Of a stretch of 64,000 nt of DNA, positions 26,502 through 36,679 are shown in pieces. A program made the translations under genes and the position numbers. Position 1 is the first letter of the stretch. The number at the start of each line of letters is the position of its first letter. Source of the stretch: Verrucomicrobiota bacterium (GTDB taxonomy: Bacteria > Verrucomicrobiota > Verrucomicrobiia > Chthoniobacterales > Terrimicrobiaceae). A model generated the notes under the pieces. That model did not search any database. It saw only the letters and a list, made by a program, of their open reading frames with translations, and was not told where the DNA came from. Location of the stretch: positions 1 through 64,000 of the forward strand of contig JAFKMU010000054.1 in assembly GCA_017305195.1 (NCBI GenBank), given 5' to 3'.

Positions 26502-28334
26502 ATGATGTTCCGGTCCTGGCTGCCTTTAGTGGCGATTTTGTTTTTTACTGCGGCACAGTGTCCGGCGGCGAAAAAGGACAAGGAGACGCTGCCGCCGCCC
26601 CCGCCGATGCCGCAGGCGCAGGATGTCGCGATGTACCGGGGGCGGAGCATTGAGATCCCCTTGCGGGCGGTCGGCCGTACTCCCGGCCAGTTGCGATTCA
26701 TCATCCGCACCCAGCCCAAGCACGGCAAGCTCGGCCCCGTGCAGATCATCGACCGCAAAAACGCTGTCGTCACCTACATTCACGATGAAAAATCCTCTGC
26801 GACTGCGGACTCGTTTACCTTCGCCGTGCAGGGTCCCGACAGCCCGGTCTCCGCTCCCGGCGTCATCTCGCTGACCATCTCCGAGGAACCTCCGGCATTC
26901 AGCGTGGTCCGCGAGGCGAACTTCGGCACGGTCACCCTGGGGAACACCAAATCCGAGGAGATCATTTTGCAGAATACCGGCGGCGGCGTGCTGGCCGGGC
27001 GACTCTCCGTGCCCCCGCCCTGGCGCATCGCAGGCAACGACATGTACCGCCTGGGCCGCAAGGAGGAGCAAAAGGTTCGCATCGTCTTTGCGCCCGCCGA
27101 TGACGAGGAGTTCAACGGCCAGTTGCGCTTCTCGCACGACATCAAGGCCTACGTGACATTGACCGGCATGGGCTTCGCCCCGCTGGCCTTCGATCCCGCC
27201 AAGGAACTGGTCTTCGCATCGAGCTCCGATCCCACCCAGCGCACCGCCGCGCTGACCTTGCAGAATCGCACCGATGCCGTCCGCTCGGTGGAAGTCGAGT
27301 ACCCGGAAAACGTCAGTGGACCCGAGCAAATCCTGCTCAAGCCCAAGGAGGATAAAAACATCGTCCTTCAGATCACCCCGACATTTTTCGGCAGCCTGGA
27401 GTCCGCCATCATCATCGAGAGCGAAGGCTATCGGGTTTCCCTGCCGCTCAAGGCCTTTGCCGTGAAGCCCATCCTGACCGCGACGCCAGCGGACGCCCTG
27501 GCCTTCGGTCTCATGACCCCGGGAGATCGCAAAGAGGCGACATTTGAGCTGGCCAACTCCGGAGGTTCGCCCGCGCGGCTTCAGGTGACCCTGCCCAAGG
27601 GTCTCGTCGTTTCGCCGGACCCCGCCACGGCCGTGATCCCGCCGGGAGAATCACGCAAATTCACCGCTACCCTGGAACTCTCCAAACCGGGAGATTTCGA
27701 GGACAGCCTGTCCCTCGACTACGGAGGAGATGGGCCATTGACTCTTCCCGTCACCGCGCGGCTGGAGTCCGCCACTCCATCGCCTCCCTCCACCGCGACT
27801 GCCGTGTCCAGCCAGGGCGCCGCCCCAGCCCCCGCCTTTTCGTCGTCCGGCCAACAGGAGCCCCCCGGGAACGACATCCCCCCGATCAAGGAACTCAATC
27901 ACTTCCGTAGCGGCACGCATGAGATTGAGCTTGGCTGGAAGATTCCGGCCAAGAATGCGATATCCTACGTAATCGAGTGGCGGCAGATCCAGGGATCTCC
28001 CACCGGCGGCTCCCCGATTATCAAATGGAACGAGTGGCGCGGCGTGCAGATCACCGAGGTCAACGGCTCCATCGTTGCCCGGTTTCCCAATCTGAAGGAT
28101 GGCCAATCCTGGTTCATCCGCGTCCGCACCGTGGACGAGCTGGGCCGGAAATCCGCAGCCTCGCCAACCTTCGTCATCGATACCCTGCGCGACCGCTCGA
28201 TGCGTCCGCTCACCTGGCTGGGAATACTCGCAACCATCGGCGGACTCATCGCTGCGTTCATCTTTTGGAAAAAACGGCAGCGGACTGCAGTCGACGACGA
28301 AACAGCCCGCATCTCGGCGCTGGAAAACAAATAG
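26502..28334 (+). CDS. exported multi-Ig-like protein with Fn3 domain and C-terminal membrane anchor
   Basis: 610 residues. Signal peptide (MMFRSWLPLVAILFFTAAQC), a Pro-rich patch, a cadherin-like segment (RFIIRTQPKHGKLGPVQIID), then ASH/MSP-type Ig repeats: FGTVTLGNTKSEEIILQNTG near 140 and LAFGLMTPGDRKEATFELAN near 340. A fibronectin type III domain covers about 460-560 (HEIELGWKIPAKNAISYVIEW to WFIRVRTVDELGRKS). One C-terminal helix (LTWLGILATIGGLIAAFIFW) with basic KKRQR after it suggests an inner-membrane anchor with the body in the periplasm. The Cys of the signal lacks a proper lipobox. Probably structural or adhesive; no enzymatic motif. Confidence 0.8.
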   Translation: MMFRSWLPLVAILFFTAAQCPAAKKDKETLPPPPPMPQAQDVAMYRGRSIEIPLRAVGRTPGQLRFIIRTQPKHGKLGPVQIIDRKNAVVTYIHDEKSSATADSFTFAVQGPDSPVSAPGVISLTISEEPPAFSVVREANFGTVTLGNTKSEEIILQNTGGGVLAGRLSVPPPWRIAGNDMYRLGRKEEQKVRIVFAPADDEEFNGQLRFSHDIKAYVTLTGMGFAPLAFDPAKELVFASSSDPTQRTAALTLQNRTDAVRSVEVEYPENVSGPEQILLKPKEDKNIVLQITPTFFGSLESAIIIESEGYRVSLPLKAFAVKPILTATPADALAFGLMTPGDRKEATFELANSGGSPARLQVTLPKGLVVSPDPATAVIPPGESRKFTATLELSKPGDFEDSLSLDYGGDGPLTLPVTARLESATPSPPSTATAVSSQGAAPAPAFSSSGQQEPPGNDIPPIKELNHFRSGTHEIELGWKIPAKNAISYVIEWRQIQGSPTGGSPIIKWNEWRGVQITEVNGSIVARFPNLKDGQSWFIRVRTVDELGRKSAASPTFVIDTLRDRSMRPLTWLGILATIGGLIAAFIFWKKRQRTAVDDETARISALENK

Positions 28335-28406
28335 AAAAGTTTCGCAATTCTTGTTGCCCGCAACATGCTGACGGGCACAAGCTAACGGCTCACTCCTCAA
28401 AAACAC

Positions 28407-29417
28407 ATGCAACTCGGAATGATCGGCCTCGGCAGGATGGGAGCGAACATGGTTCGCCGCCTTCTCAAGAACGGACACGAATGCGTCGTTTACGACACAA
28501 ACCCCGACTCGGTCGCCGCGTTGGTCGCTGAAGGAGCGATCGGCGCGACCTCCATCGAGGAGTTTGCGCGTAAGCTGAAAGCACCCCGCAACGCCTGGAT
28601 CATGGTGCCCGCCGGCATCACGGACAAGGTCGTCGGCGAACTCGCCTCGCACATGCAGTCGGATGACACGATCATCGACGGCGGCAACTCGTATTTCCGC
28701 GATGACCGCCGTCGCAGCGAGCGCCTGCGCCATGACGGCATCCATTACCTCGATGTCGGCACGAGCGGCGGCGTGTGGGGCCTCGAGCGCGGCTATTGCA
28801 TGATGATCGGCGGCGACAAGGTGGCCGTGGATCGTCTCGACCCCATTTTCAAATCCCTCGCCCCCGGCATTGGCGATGTCGAGCGCACCCCGGGCCGCGA
28901 AAAACTCGGCGGCACCTCGGAATACGGCTATCTGCATTGCGGTCCGTCGGGAGCCGGTCACTTCGTCAAGATGATCCACAATGGCATCGAGTACGGCATC
29001 ATGGCTGCCTTTGGTGAAGGCTTCGACATTCTCGCCAATGCCAACGCCAGCCTGAAGAAAGGCGCTGCCGATGCCGAGACCGCCCCGATCGGAGACGACT
29101 ACGTCTACGACATCAACCTCGCGGACGTTTCCGAGGTGTGGCGTCGTGGCAGCGTCATCAGCTCCTGGCTGCTCGACCTCGCCGCCGCCGCCTTTGCGGA
29201 AAACCCGACCCTGGAGAACTTCTCCGGTCGTGTCTCCGACTCCGGCGAAGGTCGGTGGACCATCATGGCCGCCATCGAGGAGGCCGTGGATTGCGACGTG
29301 CTGAGCGCCGCGCTCTTTGCCCGCTTCCGCTCCCGCAAGGAACACACGATGGCCGAGAAGGTCTGTTCCGCCATGCGCTACCAGTTCGGCGGTCACCTCG
29401 AGAAGCCCATTACATAA
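28407..29417 (+). CDS. gnd: 6-phosphogluconate dehydrogenase, decarboxylating (short form)
   Basis: 336 residues. Rossmann motif [13 protein letters not shown] at the N-terminus, [18 protein letters not shown], and substrate/catalytic block [20 protein letters not shown] with the catalytic Lys. The length and C-terminal region ([20 protein letters not shown]) match the short, often NAD-linked GndA/YqeC-like type rather than the 470-residue E. coli enzyme. It oxidises 6-phosphogluconate to ribulose 5-phosphate. zwf and glk lie 16 kb away on the same strand, so the pathway is dispersed. Confidence 0.94.
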   Translation: MQLGMIGLGRMGANMVRRLLKNGHECVVYDTNPDSVAALVAEGAIGATSIEEFARKLKAPRNAWIMVPAGITDKVVGELASHMQSDDTIIDGGNSYFRDDRRRSERLRHDGIHYLDVGTSGGVWGLERGYCMMIGGDKVAVDRLDPIFKSLAPGIGDVERTPGREKLGGTSEYGYLHCGPSGAGHFVKMIHNGIEYGIMAAFGEGFDILANANASLKKGAADAETAPIGDDYVYDINLADVSEVWRRGSVISSWLLDLAAAAFAENPTLENFSGRVSDSGEGRWTIMAAIEEAVDCDVLSAALFARFRSRKEHTMAEKVCSAMRYQFGGHLEKPIT

Positions 29418-29432
29418 TCTCCCTGCAGGTCG

Positions 29433-30689
29433 ATGCACTACGACGTCGCCATCATCGGTGGAGGGCCTGCCGGCAGCACGGCAGCCGCGCTGCTCGCCAG
29501 AGCGGGCCGGAGCGTCGTGGTCATCGAACGGGAAAAGTTTCCCCGGTTTCATATCGGCGAGTCCCTTCTCCCGTTCAGCATGGACGCCTTTGAACGTCTC
29601 GGCATCCTGAAGAAGATCCAGGATGCCGGGTTCGTCGTGAAACACGGTGCGGAAATCTGCTCCGGCTGCGGAGAGAAAGAAACTCGCTTTTACTTCAAGG
29701 ATGGCTTCCGGTCCCGGCGTGCGACCGCCTTTCAGGTAATCCGCTCGGAATTTGACAAGATCCTGCTGGATCATGCACGGGAATGCGGCGCCCTCATTCG
29801 CGAGGAAACGGCTGTTACTGATATCGAGCTTTCCTCCACATCGACGTCCTTATCGCTTTCTCCTGCCGATGGAGCTTCGGAAACCATTACAGCGGAGTAC
29901 GTGATTGATTGCAGTGGCCGCAACTCAGTGATCAGCACGCACCTGGGACTCAAGGAGCCCTACCCCTCCCTGCACAAATTTGCCGTCTACGCGCACTTTG
30001 AAGATGCGCAGATTCCCGAAGGTGTCGACGGCACGTTGACGCGCATGGTGCGCGGCGAGGATCACTGGTTCTGGATCATTCCTCTGTCCGCCACGAAGCT
30101 CAGCATCGGCGTCGTGATGGATACCGAGAAGTACAAGAGCCTGCGATCGACTCCCGAGCAGGTGCTGGAACGATTCATCCGCGAACAGCCACTCATGCAC
30201 TCTCGTCTGCTTGGTTCCCGCCGGGTGACCAAGGTGTATGCGAGCGGAGATTACTCGTACCGCAATCGCTCGCTTCATGGCGAGCGCTGGCTCCTGGCCG
30301 GCGATGCTGCCGGGTTCATTGACCCGGTCTTCAGCAGCGGTGTGTTCCTGGCGATCCTGGGCGGTGAGAAAGCCGCCGAGGCTGTCGACGCTGCCCTGCG
30401 CACTCCGAAGGATGCCAAACGCCTTTTTGCCCGCTACGACCGCCATCTCGTCAAGGTCATGGGCCTTTACCTGAAGTTTGTGCTGGCGTGGTATCGTAAG
30501 GAATTCGTGGAAACCGTTCTCGCGCCACGCGAGTTCTTTGAAGTGGTTCCAGCGGTTAATGCCGTTCTCGCCGGGAACATGGGCAGTTCGTTCAGCCTGC
30601 GTTGGAGGCTTTGGCTGTTTCAGCTTATCGTGCGATTGCAACGAATCGTGCCGATCTGTCCACGCCTGACTCTCATCCCCCGCACATGA
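29433..30689 (+). CDS. FAD-dependent oxidoreductase of the flavin-dependent halogenase-like family
   Basis: 418 residues. N-terminal FAD-binding VAIIGGGPAGSTAAALLARA, then EREKFPRFHIGESLLP, which carries the Lys conserved in flavin-dependent halogenases, and HWFWIIPLS, which fits the halogenase WxWxIP signature. GDAAGFIDPVFSSGVFLAIL is the second FAD motif. Thus it belongs to the tryptophan-halogenase/geranylgeranyl-reductase-like group. Whether it halogenates or simply oxidises a substrate cannot be told; there is no biosynthetic cluster around it. It starts 16 bp after gnd and overlaps the lipoprotein gene by ATGA. Confidence 0.85.
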   Translation: MHYDVAIIGGGPAGSTAAALLARAGRSVVVIEREKFPRFHIGESLLPFSMDAFERLGILKKIQDAGFVVKHGAEICSGCGEKETRFYFKDGFRSRRATAFQVIRSEFDKILLDHARECGALIREETAVTDIELSSTSTSLSLSPADGASETITAEYVIDCSGRNSVISTHLGLKEPYPSLHKFAVYAHFEDAQIPEGVDGTLTRMVRGEDHWFWIIPLSATKLSIGVVMDTEKYKSLRSTPEQVLERFIREQPLMHSRLLGSRRVTKVYASGDYSYRNRSLHGERWLLAGDAAGFIDPVFSSGVFLAILGGEKAAEAVDAALRTPKDAKRLFARYDRHLVKVMGLYLKFVLAWYRKEFVETVLAPREFFEVVPAVNAVLAGNMGSSFSLRWRLWLFQLIVRLQRIVPICPRLTLIPRT

Positions 30690-31177
30690 TCGCCCGCGCC
30701 CTCCTTGCCTTCGCAACGCTCTGGCTGGCCGGGTGTGCCGCCACCAAGCCGGATCATCCGTTTCGCGCCGAGACTTCCCAAAACGCCACCATCCGCTGGC
30801 AGCGGGCCGATACGACCCTGCATTGCGAGGCGGTCTTTGCCCGCGCCGTCGATGGGCAGGTGCAGGTGCATCTCTTCAAGGGCACTCCCAAGCCGATTCT
30901 TTCCCTGGACCTTGCTCCTTTTGGCAACCTGACCGCCAGCGGGAAGCTGGCGAGCTTTGGATGGAGAGGGCCATTCACCTCCGCCCCTGCGCCGCTCCTC
31001 GGCTGGGCGCATCTTTTGCGAGCATACCAAGCCTGCGCCACCTGGCCCGATGGACAAAGCGAGCTCCATGCTCCCAATGTCCGCACGGCCATCACGATCG
31101 TCGGCGGCAAACCCGAGGTCATCAGCGTAGCCAGCGAACTCGCCCGCGAAACAATCACCGCGGTCTTTACGCCCTAG
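30686..31177 (+). CDS. small lipoprotein of unknown function
   Basis: 163 residues from the ATG overlapping the stop of the flavoprotein gene. A type II signal peptide is plain: MIARALLAFATLWLAGC, with lipobox LAGC, so Cys17 would be lipidated. The mature part includes TIRWQRADTTLHCEAVFARA and KPILSLDLAPFGNLTASGKL, suggesting a beta-rich fold of about 140 residues. Its job may be linked to the upstream flavoprotein by translational coupling, but I do not recognise the family. A frame starting further upstream at 30602 is not supported. Confidence 0.78.
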   Translation: MIARALLAFATLWLAGCAATKPDHPFRAETSQNATIRWQRADTTLHCEAVFARAVDGQVQVHLFKGTPKPILSLDLAPFGNLTASGKLASFGWRGPFTSAPAPLLGWAHLLRAYQACATWPDGQSELHAPNVRTAITIVGGKPEVISVASELARETITAVFTP

Positions 31178-31218
31178 CCTCCCATTGAAGATCGCCCGAC
31201 ATGGGCGTATGATACGGC

Positions 31219-32076
31219 GTGATTTGCCGAAAGTTCGTTCCCTGGATTCTCGCCATCATCGCCCTTGGTTCCTCGGACGTGCGGGCCGAAACCAGCGAAG
31301 CCATCTTTGCCCAACGCTCCGGCCAGCCGCTGCGTCTCGATATCTTTCGCCCGGCGACGCCGCCCCCTGCCAACGGATACCCTGCCATTCTGTGCATTCA
31401 TGGAGGGGGATGGAGCCAGGGCTCGCGCCATTTCAGCTGGCTCGCCCCGGAACTCGTAAAAGCAGGATACCTCGTGGTCAGTCCGGATTACCGGCTCACG
31501 AATACAGCCGTCTTTCCCGCGCAGTTCGACGATGTCCGGGATGCGGCCTCCTGGATGATCTCCCATGCGAAGGAACTTCAGATCAACCCTCAGCGCCTCG
31601 GCCTGGCCGGAGGATCGGCAGGAGGTCACCTCGCGCTCTTGCTCGGTCTGGCCCCTTCCCAGGCCTACCCCGGTGGCGAATCAGCCTCGCTGCCGAAGAA
31701 CACCTTCAAAGCCATTTGCGCACTTTATCCCCCGACCGACCTCCTCACGATCGTCCCCTTCCCGTTGCGCTCGCGTCCGGACAACCTCGTCGCCAAGCTT
31801 CTGGGCGGCTCGGTCAATGAGAAGGCGAACCTCGCACGCGCGGCCAGCCCCATCGAGTACGTGAATGCCGACAGCCCGCCAATTCTTCTGATTCACGGAC
31901 AAAAGGACCGGCTGGTGCCCGTTTCGCAAAGTATGGTGCTGAACGACGCCTACCAAAAGGCGGGTGCAAAATCGAAAATGATCGTCCTCCCCGACGCCGG
32001 GCATGGATTCCCTCCCGACCAAAAAACAGAAACCCAGATAGCAGACTTTTTCGCCCGCTATCTGGGTAAAAGTTAA
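31219..32076 (+). CDS. exported alpha/beta hydrolase (HSL/BD-FAE-like esterase)
   Basis: 285 residues, GTG start, signal peptide ending near DVRAE. Oxyanion-hole HGGGW at 61-65, nucleophile Ser133 in LAGGSAGGHLAL, Asp230 in GQKDRLVP and His262 in DAGHGFPP form the triad. These features are shared by hormone-sensitive-lipase-like and carbohydrate-acetyl esterase (BD-FAE) families that remove acyl groups from sugars or small esters; substrate unknown. Exported location suggests periplasmic polysaccharide or nutrient processing. It converges on tpiA with only an 18-bp gap and no obvious terminator. Confidence 0.9.
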   Translation: MICRKFVPWILAIIALGSSDVRAETSEAIFAQRSGQPLRLDIFRPATPPPANGYPAILCIHGGGWSQGSRHFSWLAPELVKAGYLVVSPDYRLTNTAVFPAQFDDVRDAASWMISHAKELQINPQRLGLAGGSAGGHLALLLGLAPSQAYPGGESASLPKNTFKAICALYPPTDLLTIVPFPLRSRPDNLVAKLLGGSVNEKANLARAASPIEYVNADSPPILLIHGQKDRLVPVSQSMVLNDAYQKAGAKSKMIVLPDAGHGFPPDQKTETQIADFFARYLGKS

Positions 32077-32094
32077 GCTGACTGGCGAAGCCGC

Positions 32095-32859
32095 TTAGGC
32101 CGGAACCCCGGCCTTCACGATCTCGGCAAAGCCGCGTGCCTCAAGGCTCGCACCGCCGACAAGAGCGCCGTCGATGTCGGGCTGGCTGAGAAGCTCCAGG
32201 GCGTTGGCGGGCTTCACGCTGCCGCCGTACTGGATGCGCACCTTGTCCGCCGTGGCGGCGTCGGTGAGTTCGGCCAGCACCGCACGCACATGGGCGTGGG
32301 CGTCCTGGGCCTGGGCAGAGGTGGCCGTCTTGCCAGTGCCGATGGCCCATACGGGCTCATAGGCGATCACGGTCTCGACGAGCTGCTCGGCGGAAACTCC
32401 CGCGAGGCCGCCGCGAAGCTGAGTCTCGAGGACCTGCTTCTCCTTGCCGGCTTCGCGCTCCTCCAGCGTCTCACCGACACAGAGGATGGGCTTCAGCTCG
32501 GAAGCGTGGGCGGCGAGCACCTTCTTGTTGATGAAGGAGTCGGTCTCGCCAAAGATCTGGCGGCGCTCGCTATGGCCGATAATGACGTAGCGAACGAAGA
32601 GATCGCGCAGCATGGCCGCACTGATCTCGCCGGTGTAGGCGCCGCTCTTTTCGAAATAGAAATTCTGGGCTCCAAGGCGCACCTTTTGCGATCCGCCGAG
32701 AAGCTCGGAGAGCTTCGGCAGGGCCGTAAAGGGAGGGGCTATGACGATCTCCACTCCGGTGACTTCCTCGATCTCAAGACGAAAGTCCTTCAGGAAGCTC
32801 TCGGCTTCTCCGATGGTCATGTTCATCTTCCAGTTGGCTGCGATGATTTTTTTGCGCAT
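32095..32859 (-). CDS. tpiA: triose-phosphate isomerase
   Basis: 254 residues, standard TIM barrel length. IIAANWKMNMTIGEAESFLK holds the active-site Asn/Lys, YVIIGHSERRQIFGE the electrophilic His, VIAYEPVWAIGTGKTATSAQ the catalytic Glu and flexible loop, and IQYGGSVKPANALELLSQPD the phosphate site. Interconverts dihydroxyacetone phosphate and glyceraldehyde 3-phosphate in the cytoplasm. Third gene of gap-pgk-tpiA; an AGAGAGGAAA ribosome site precedes the start, with a small hairpin just upstream of it. Confidence 0.98.
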   Translation of the reverse strand: MRKKIIAANWKMNMTIGEAESFLKDFRLEIEEVTGVEIVIAPPFTALPKLSELLGGSQKVRLGAQNFYFEKSGAYTGEISAAMLRDLFVRYVIIGHSERRQIFGETDSFINKKVLAAHASELKPILCVGETLEEREAGKEKQVLETQLRGGLAGVSAEQLVETVIAYEPVWAIGTGKTATSAQAQDAHAHVRAVLAELTDAATADKVRIQYGGSVKPANALELLSQPDIDGALVGGASLEARGFAEIVKAGVPA

Positions 32860-32879
32860 GCGTAGGGCGTTTCCTCTCT

Positions 32880-32901
32880 GGCACTCCGCATAAGGAATGC
32901 C
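32880..32901 (-). repeat. hairpin in the pgk-tpiA intergenic region
   Basis: On the minus strand GGCATTCC-TTATGC-GGAGTGCC pairs over 8 bp (one G-U). It lies upstream of the tpiA ribosome site and lacks a T-tract, so mRNA processing or stability is more likely than termination. Confidence 0.45.
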
Positions 32902-32922
32902 GGATCGGGAAACTTCAGGGAA

Positions 32923-34167
32923 TTATTTGTCGTTCAGGTTGGCAACGCCCGGGAGGACCTTGCCCTCGAGGAGTTCGAGCGAAGCGCCACCGCCCGTGGA
33001 GGCGTGGCTGACCTTGTCGACGACCTTGAATTTCTTGGCGGCCGTGGCTGTGTCGCCACCGCCGACCACCGAGATGGCTCCGGCTTCCGTGGCCTTGGCG
33101 ATGGCTGCGGCCATCGCTTTCGTGCCGTCGGCAAAACGATCGAACTCGAACACGCCCGCGGGACCGTTCCACACGATCGTCTTGGCGCCGAGGATGACCT
33201 CGGTGAAGAGTTCGTTGCTCTTCGGGCCCACGTCGAGACCCATCCAGCCTTCCGGGATGCCTTCGGCATCGGTCACGACCTTGGACTCAGCCTCGGGATC
33301 AAACTTGGAGGCTGCGATGAAGTCGACAGGCAGGTGAATCTTCACCCCCTTTTCCTTGGCCTTTTCCACGAGCTCTCCAACGATCTTCGCGCCCTCGGCG
33401 TCGAAGAGGCTGTTGGCGATCTCCATGTTGTTGAGCACCTTCTTGAAGGTGTAGGCCATGCCGCCGCCGATGATGATCTCGTCGGCAATATCGAGGAGGT
33501 TGCGGATGAGCGGGATCTTGTCGGCGACCTTGGCTCCGCCGAGGATGGCGAGGAGCGGACGCTTCGGGTTGTCGAGGACTGCTGCAAAGGCGTCGAGTTC
33601 CTTCTGCATGAGGAAACCAGCGACCTTGTCGGGCAGGTTCACCCCGACCACGGAGGAGTGGGCTCGGTGCGCGGTGCCGAAGGCGTCATTGGCGTACACG
33701 TCGCCGAGCTTGGTCAGCGAAGCGCGGAACTCCGCGACCTTGGCTGGATCGGCTTTCGTCGAGGTGCCGTCTTCGTTCTTGGCCTTGCCCTCTTCCTCGA
33801 TATGGAAGCGGAGGTTTTCCAGGAGAGCGACTTCGCCGGGCTGGAGTTCGGAGACGGCCTTTTCCACTTCAGGTCCGACGCAATCGGAGAGGAACTTGAC
33901 CGGCTTGCCGAGGAGCTCGGAGAGCTTCTCCGCCACGGGCTTGAGGGTGTATTTCTCGACCTTCTTGCCATCGGGGCGTCCGAGATGGCTCATGAGAACG
34001 ACGGAGCCGCCCTGGTCGAGGATGTAGTTGATGGTCGGCAGGGCCGCGGTGATGCGGGCCGGATTCGTAATCGCGCCGGTCGCCTTGTCCTGCGGGACAT
34101 TGAAGTCCACACGCATGACCACGCGACGGCCTTTCAGAGGGACGTCAGTAATCGATTTTTTTGCCAT
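32923..34167 (-). CDS. pgk: phosphoglycerate kinase
   Basis: 414 residues. [20 protein letters not shown] at the N-terminus, [20 protein letters not shown] (substrate site), [34 protein letters not shown] and the C-terminal [17 protein letters not shown] nucleotide site with [22 protein letters not shown] end (here [20 protein letters not shown]). Makes ATP from 1,3-bisphosphoglycerate. Second gene of the gap-pgk-tpiA cluster, but its ATG follows immediately after a complete intrinsic terminator and has no Shine-Dalgarno, so expression relative to gap is probably modulated there. Confidence 0.98.
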   Translation of the reverse strand: MAKKSITDVPLKGRRVVMRVDFNVPQDKATGAITNPARITAALPTINYILDQGGSVVLMSHLGRPDGKKVEKYTLKPVAEKLSELLGKPVKFLSDCVGPEVEKAVSELQPGEVALLENLRFHIEEEGKAKNEDGTSTKADPAKVAEFRASLTKLGDVYANDAFGTAHRAHSSVVGVNLPDKVAGFLMQKELDAFAAVLDNPKRPLLAILGGAKVADKIPLIRNLLDIADEIIIGGGMAYTFKKVLNNMEIANSLFDAEGAKIVGELVEKAKEKGVKIHLPVDFIAASKFDPEAESKVVTDAEGIPEGWMGLDVGPKSNELFTEVILGAKTIVWNGPAGVFEFDRFADGTKAMAAAIAKATEAGAISVVGGGDTATAAKKFKVVDKVSHASTGGGASLELLEGKVLPGVANLNDK

Positions 34168-34198
34168 AAAAAGAAAAGGGGCGGCTCAAGGCCGCCCC
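34168..34198 (-). terminator. intrinsic terminator/attenuator between gap and pgk
   Basis: Minus strand: GGGGCGGC-CTTGA-GCCGCCCC, a perfect 8-bp all-G/C stem (34191-34198 with 34178-34185), followed by TTTTCTTTTT that ends exactly at the pgk ATG. It can end the gap mRNA or act as an attenuator. Confidence 0.9.
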
Positions 34199-34213
34199 AA
34201 ATCATTGTAGAAT

Positions 34214-35296
<1,083 letters not shown>

Positions 35297-35298
35297 TT

Positions 35299-35328
35299 AA
35301 TAGACACGCTAGAGCCGAGTAGCGTCAA
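35299..35328 (-). promoter_or_regulatory. predicted promoter of gap
   Basis: On the minus strand TTGACG (35323-35328) overlaps the aroK stop codon, and TCTATT (35299-35304) follows after 18 bp. This would give a 5' leader of about 38 bases for gap. Only a consensus resemblance. Confidence 0.35.
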
Positions 35329-35855
35329 TATTCAAAACGTCGCCCCTCTCGCAATGCCCCATCCAAGAGGCTCTGAGCGGCTTCATCATGTGAGAGGTTG
35401 GTGGAATCCACCCGAAAATCGGCCACTTCCCGGTAAACGGAAAGGCGTTCATCGAGCAGATGGAAGAATGTTGCGCGAGGGTCATCGGTCTGAAGCAGCG
35501 GGCGCTTGCCCGTGCGGGTCGCCCGTTCAAAAAGCGCCTCGCGATCGGCATCGAGCCAGGCCACCACCCCGAGACGGCGAAGCATTTCGCGATTTTCCGG
35601 CCGGAGCACGAGTCCGCCCCCCGTGGATAGCACCACCCCGCAGACACCGACCTGCTCGGACAGCACCCGATGCTCGACATCCCGAAAATACGCTTCTCCC
35701 TCAGTCGCAAAGATTTCCGGTATTGATCGACCCTCCGCTTGCGCGATCAAGTCGTCGGTATCGAGGAAACGATGTCCCGTGAGGCCGGCGAGGCGACGAC
35801 CAACCGAGGACTTTCCGCAGCCCATAAAGCCGATCAATACAATGTTGGGTAGCAC
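35325..35855 (-). CDS. aroK: shikimate kinase
   Basis: 176 residues. Walker A GFMGCGKSSVGRRLA at 9-23, substrate Asp in FLDTDDLIAQAEGRSIPEIF, EGEAYFRDVEHRVL with the shikimate-binding Arg, VVLSTGGGLVLRPENRE, and the lid Arg in ATRTGKRPLL. Phosphorylates shikimate at O3 in the chorismate pathway for aromatic amino acids. It starts four bases after the csp stop, so the two genes are probably co-transcribed; other aro genes are not in the window. Confidence 0.96.
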   Translation of the reverse strand: MLPNIVLIGFMGCGKSSVGRRLAGLTGHRFLDTDDLIAQAEGRSIPEIFATEGEAYFRDVEHRVLSEQVGVCGVVLSTGGGLVLRPENREMLRRLGVVAWLDADREALFERATRTGKRPLLQTDDPRATFFHLLDERLSVYREVADFRVDSTNLSHDEAAQSLLDGALREGRRFEY

Positions 35856-35859
35856 CCCG

Positions 35860-36063
35860 TTAGACTCTCACAACGTTCTTGGCGCGTGAACCTTTTTGAT
35901 CTTCGTAAAGCTCGTATTCGACTTCCTCCCCTTCCTTGAGTGTGCGGAATCCCTTTGTCTGAATCACCGAGAAGTGCACGAAGATATCCCCGTTGACGGC
36001 GGGGTCCACAATGAACCCGAAGCCCTTCTTCTCGTTAAACCACTTTACTGTTCCTCTGGCCAT
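35860..36063 (-). CDS. cold-shock domain protein
   Basis: 67 residues, a single cold-shock domain: MARGTVKWFNEKKGFGFIVD (RNP1), then DIFVHFSVIQTKGFRTLKEG (RNP2) and ending YELYEDQKGSRAKNVVRV. Such proteins are RNA chaperones that melt mRNA structure. Despite the CspA-like family, cold induction cannot be judged: no long structured leader is evident in the short gap to the diverging purE. Leads into aroK with a four-base gap. Confidence 0.96.
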   Translation of the reverse strand: MARGTVKWFNEKKGFGFIVDPAVNGDIFVHFSVIQTKGFRTLKEGEEVEYELYEDQKGSRAKNVVRV

Positions 36064-36118
36064 ATACGTCTGCTAATTACGAGCCAATCCGGGTGAAGTC
36101 CCTGCTCCGCGGCAAATA

Positions 36119-36679
36119 ATGGCCCGGCGCCAGGGTGCGTCAAACGGCACTTGGCAACAATTTCGTCAAAATATGCAGCAATCTTTGGGCCAAAGAGCGC
36201 CATTAATTGGAGTTGTGATGGGAAGTACGTCGGATTGGGCGACTCTGAAAGAGGCTTCGCTCATCCTGGAGAGCTTTGGCGTGGCGCATGAATCCCGCGT
36301 GGTTTCCGCCCATCGCACTCCGGATCTCCTCGTGGAATATGCCAAAACGGCCAAGGAACGCGGCCTCCGCGCCATCATCGCCGGAGCCGGCGGGGCGGCT
36401 CATCTGCCCGGCATGCTCGCGGCGCACACCATCGTTCCCGTGCTCGGCGTCCCCGTGCAGAGCAAGGCCCTGAGCGGCATGGACTCCCTGCTTTCCATCG
36501 TCCAGATGCCGGCAGGAATTCCCGTCGCCACCTTTGCCATCGGAGTCGCCGGGGCCAAGAATGCCGCCCTGTTCGCCGTGGCTCAACTGGCACGTGAATT
36601 TCCCGACCTCGACGCGAAGCTGGAAAAATTTCGCCAGGATCAAACCGACGCCGTTCTCGGAAGCACGCTCGAGCCTTGA
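36119..36679 (+). CDS. purE: N5-carboxyaminoimidazole ribonucleotide mutase (PurE class I)
   Basis: 186 residues. The core begins [20 protein letters not shown], then [20 protein letters not shown] (catalytic His), [20 protein letters not shown] and [20 protein letters not shown], all class I PurE hallmarks. It rearranges N5-CAIR to CAIR in purine biosynthesis; a PurK partner is expected elsewhere. About 27 residues precede the core, so the ATG at 36173 is an alternative start. Its TGA overlaps the TTG start of tsaC. Confidence 0.95.
   Translation: MARRQGASNGTWQQFRQNMQQSLGQRAPLIGVVMGSTSDWATLKEASLILESFGVAHESRVVSAHRTPDLLVEYAKTAKERGLRAIIAGAGGAAHLPGMLAAHTIVPVLGVPVQSKALSGMDSLLSIVQMPAGIPVATFAIGVAGAKNAALFAVAQLAREFPDLDAKLEKFRQDQTDAVLGSTLEP

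Noticed and set aside
27651..29774. Minus-strand 707-residue frame opposite the Ig-like, gnd and flavoprotein genes
   Set aside because: Crosses three intact genes and shows no domain; long antisense frames are expected at this GC content.
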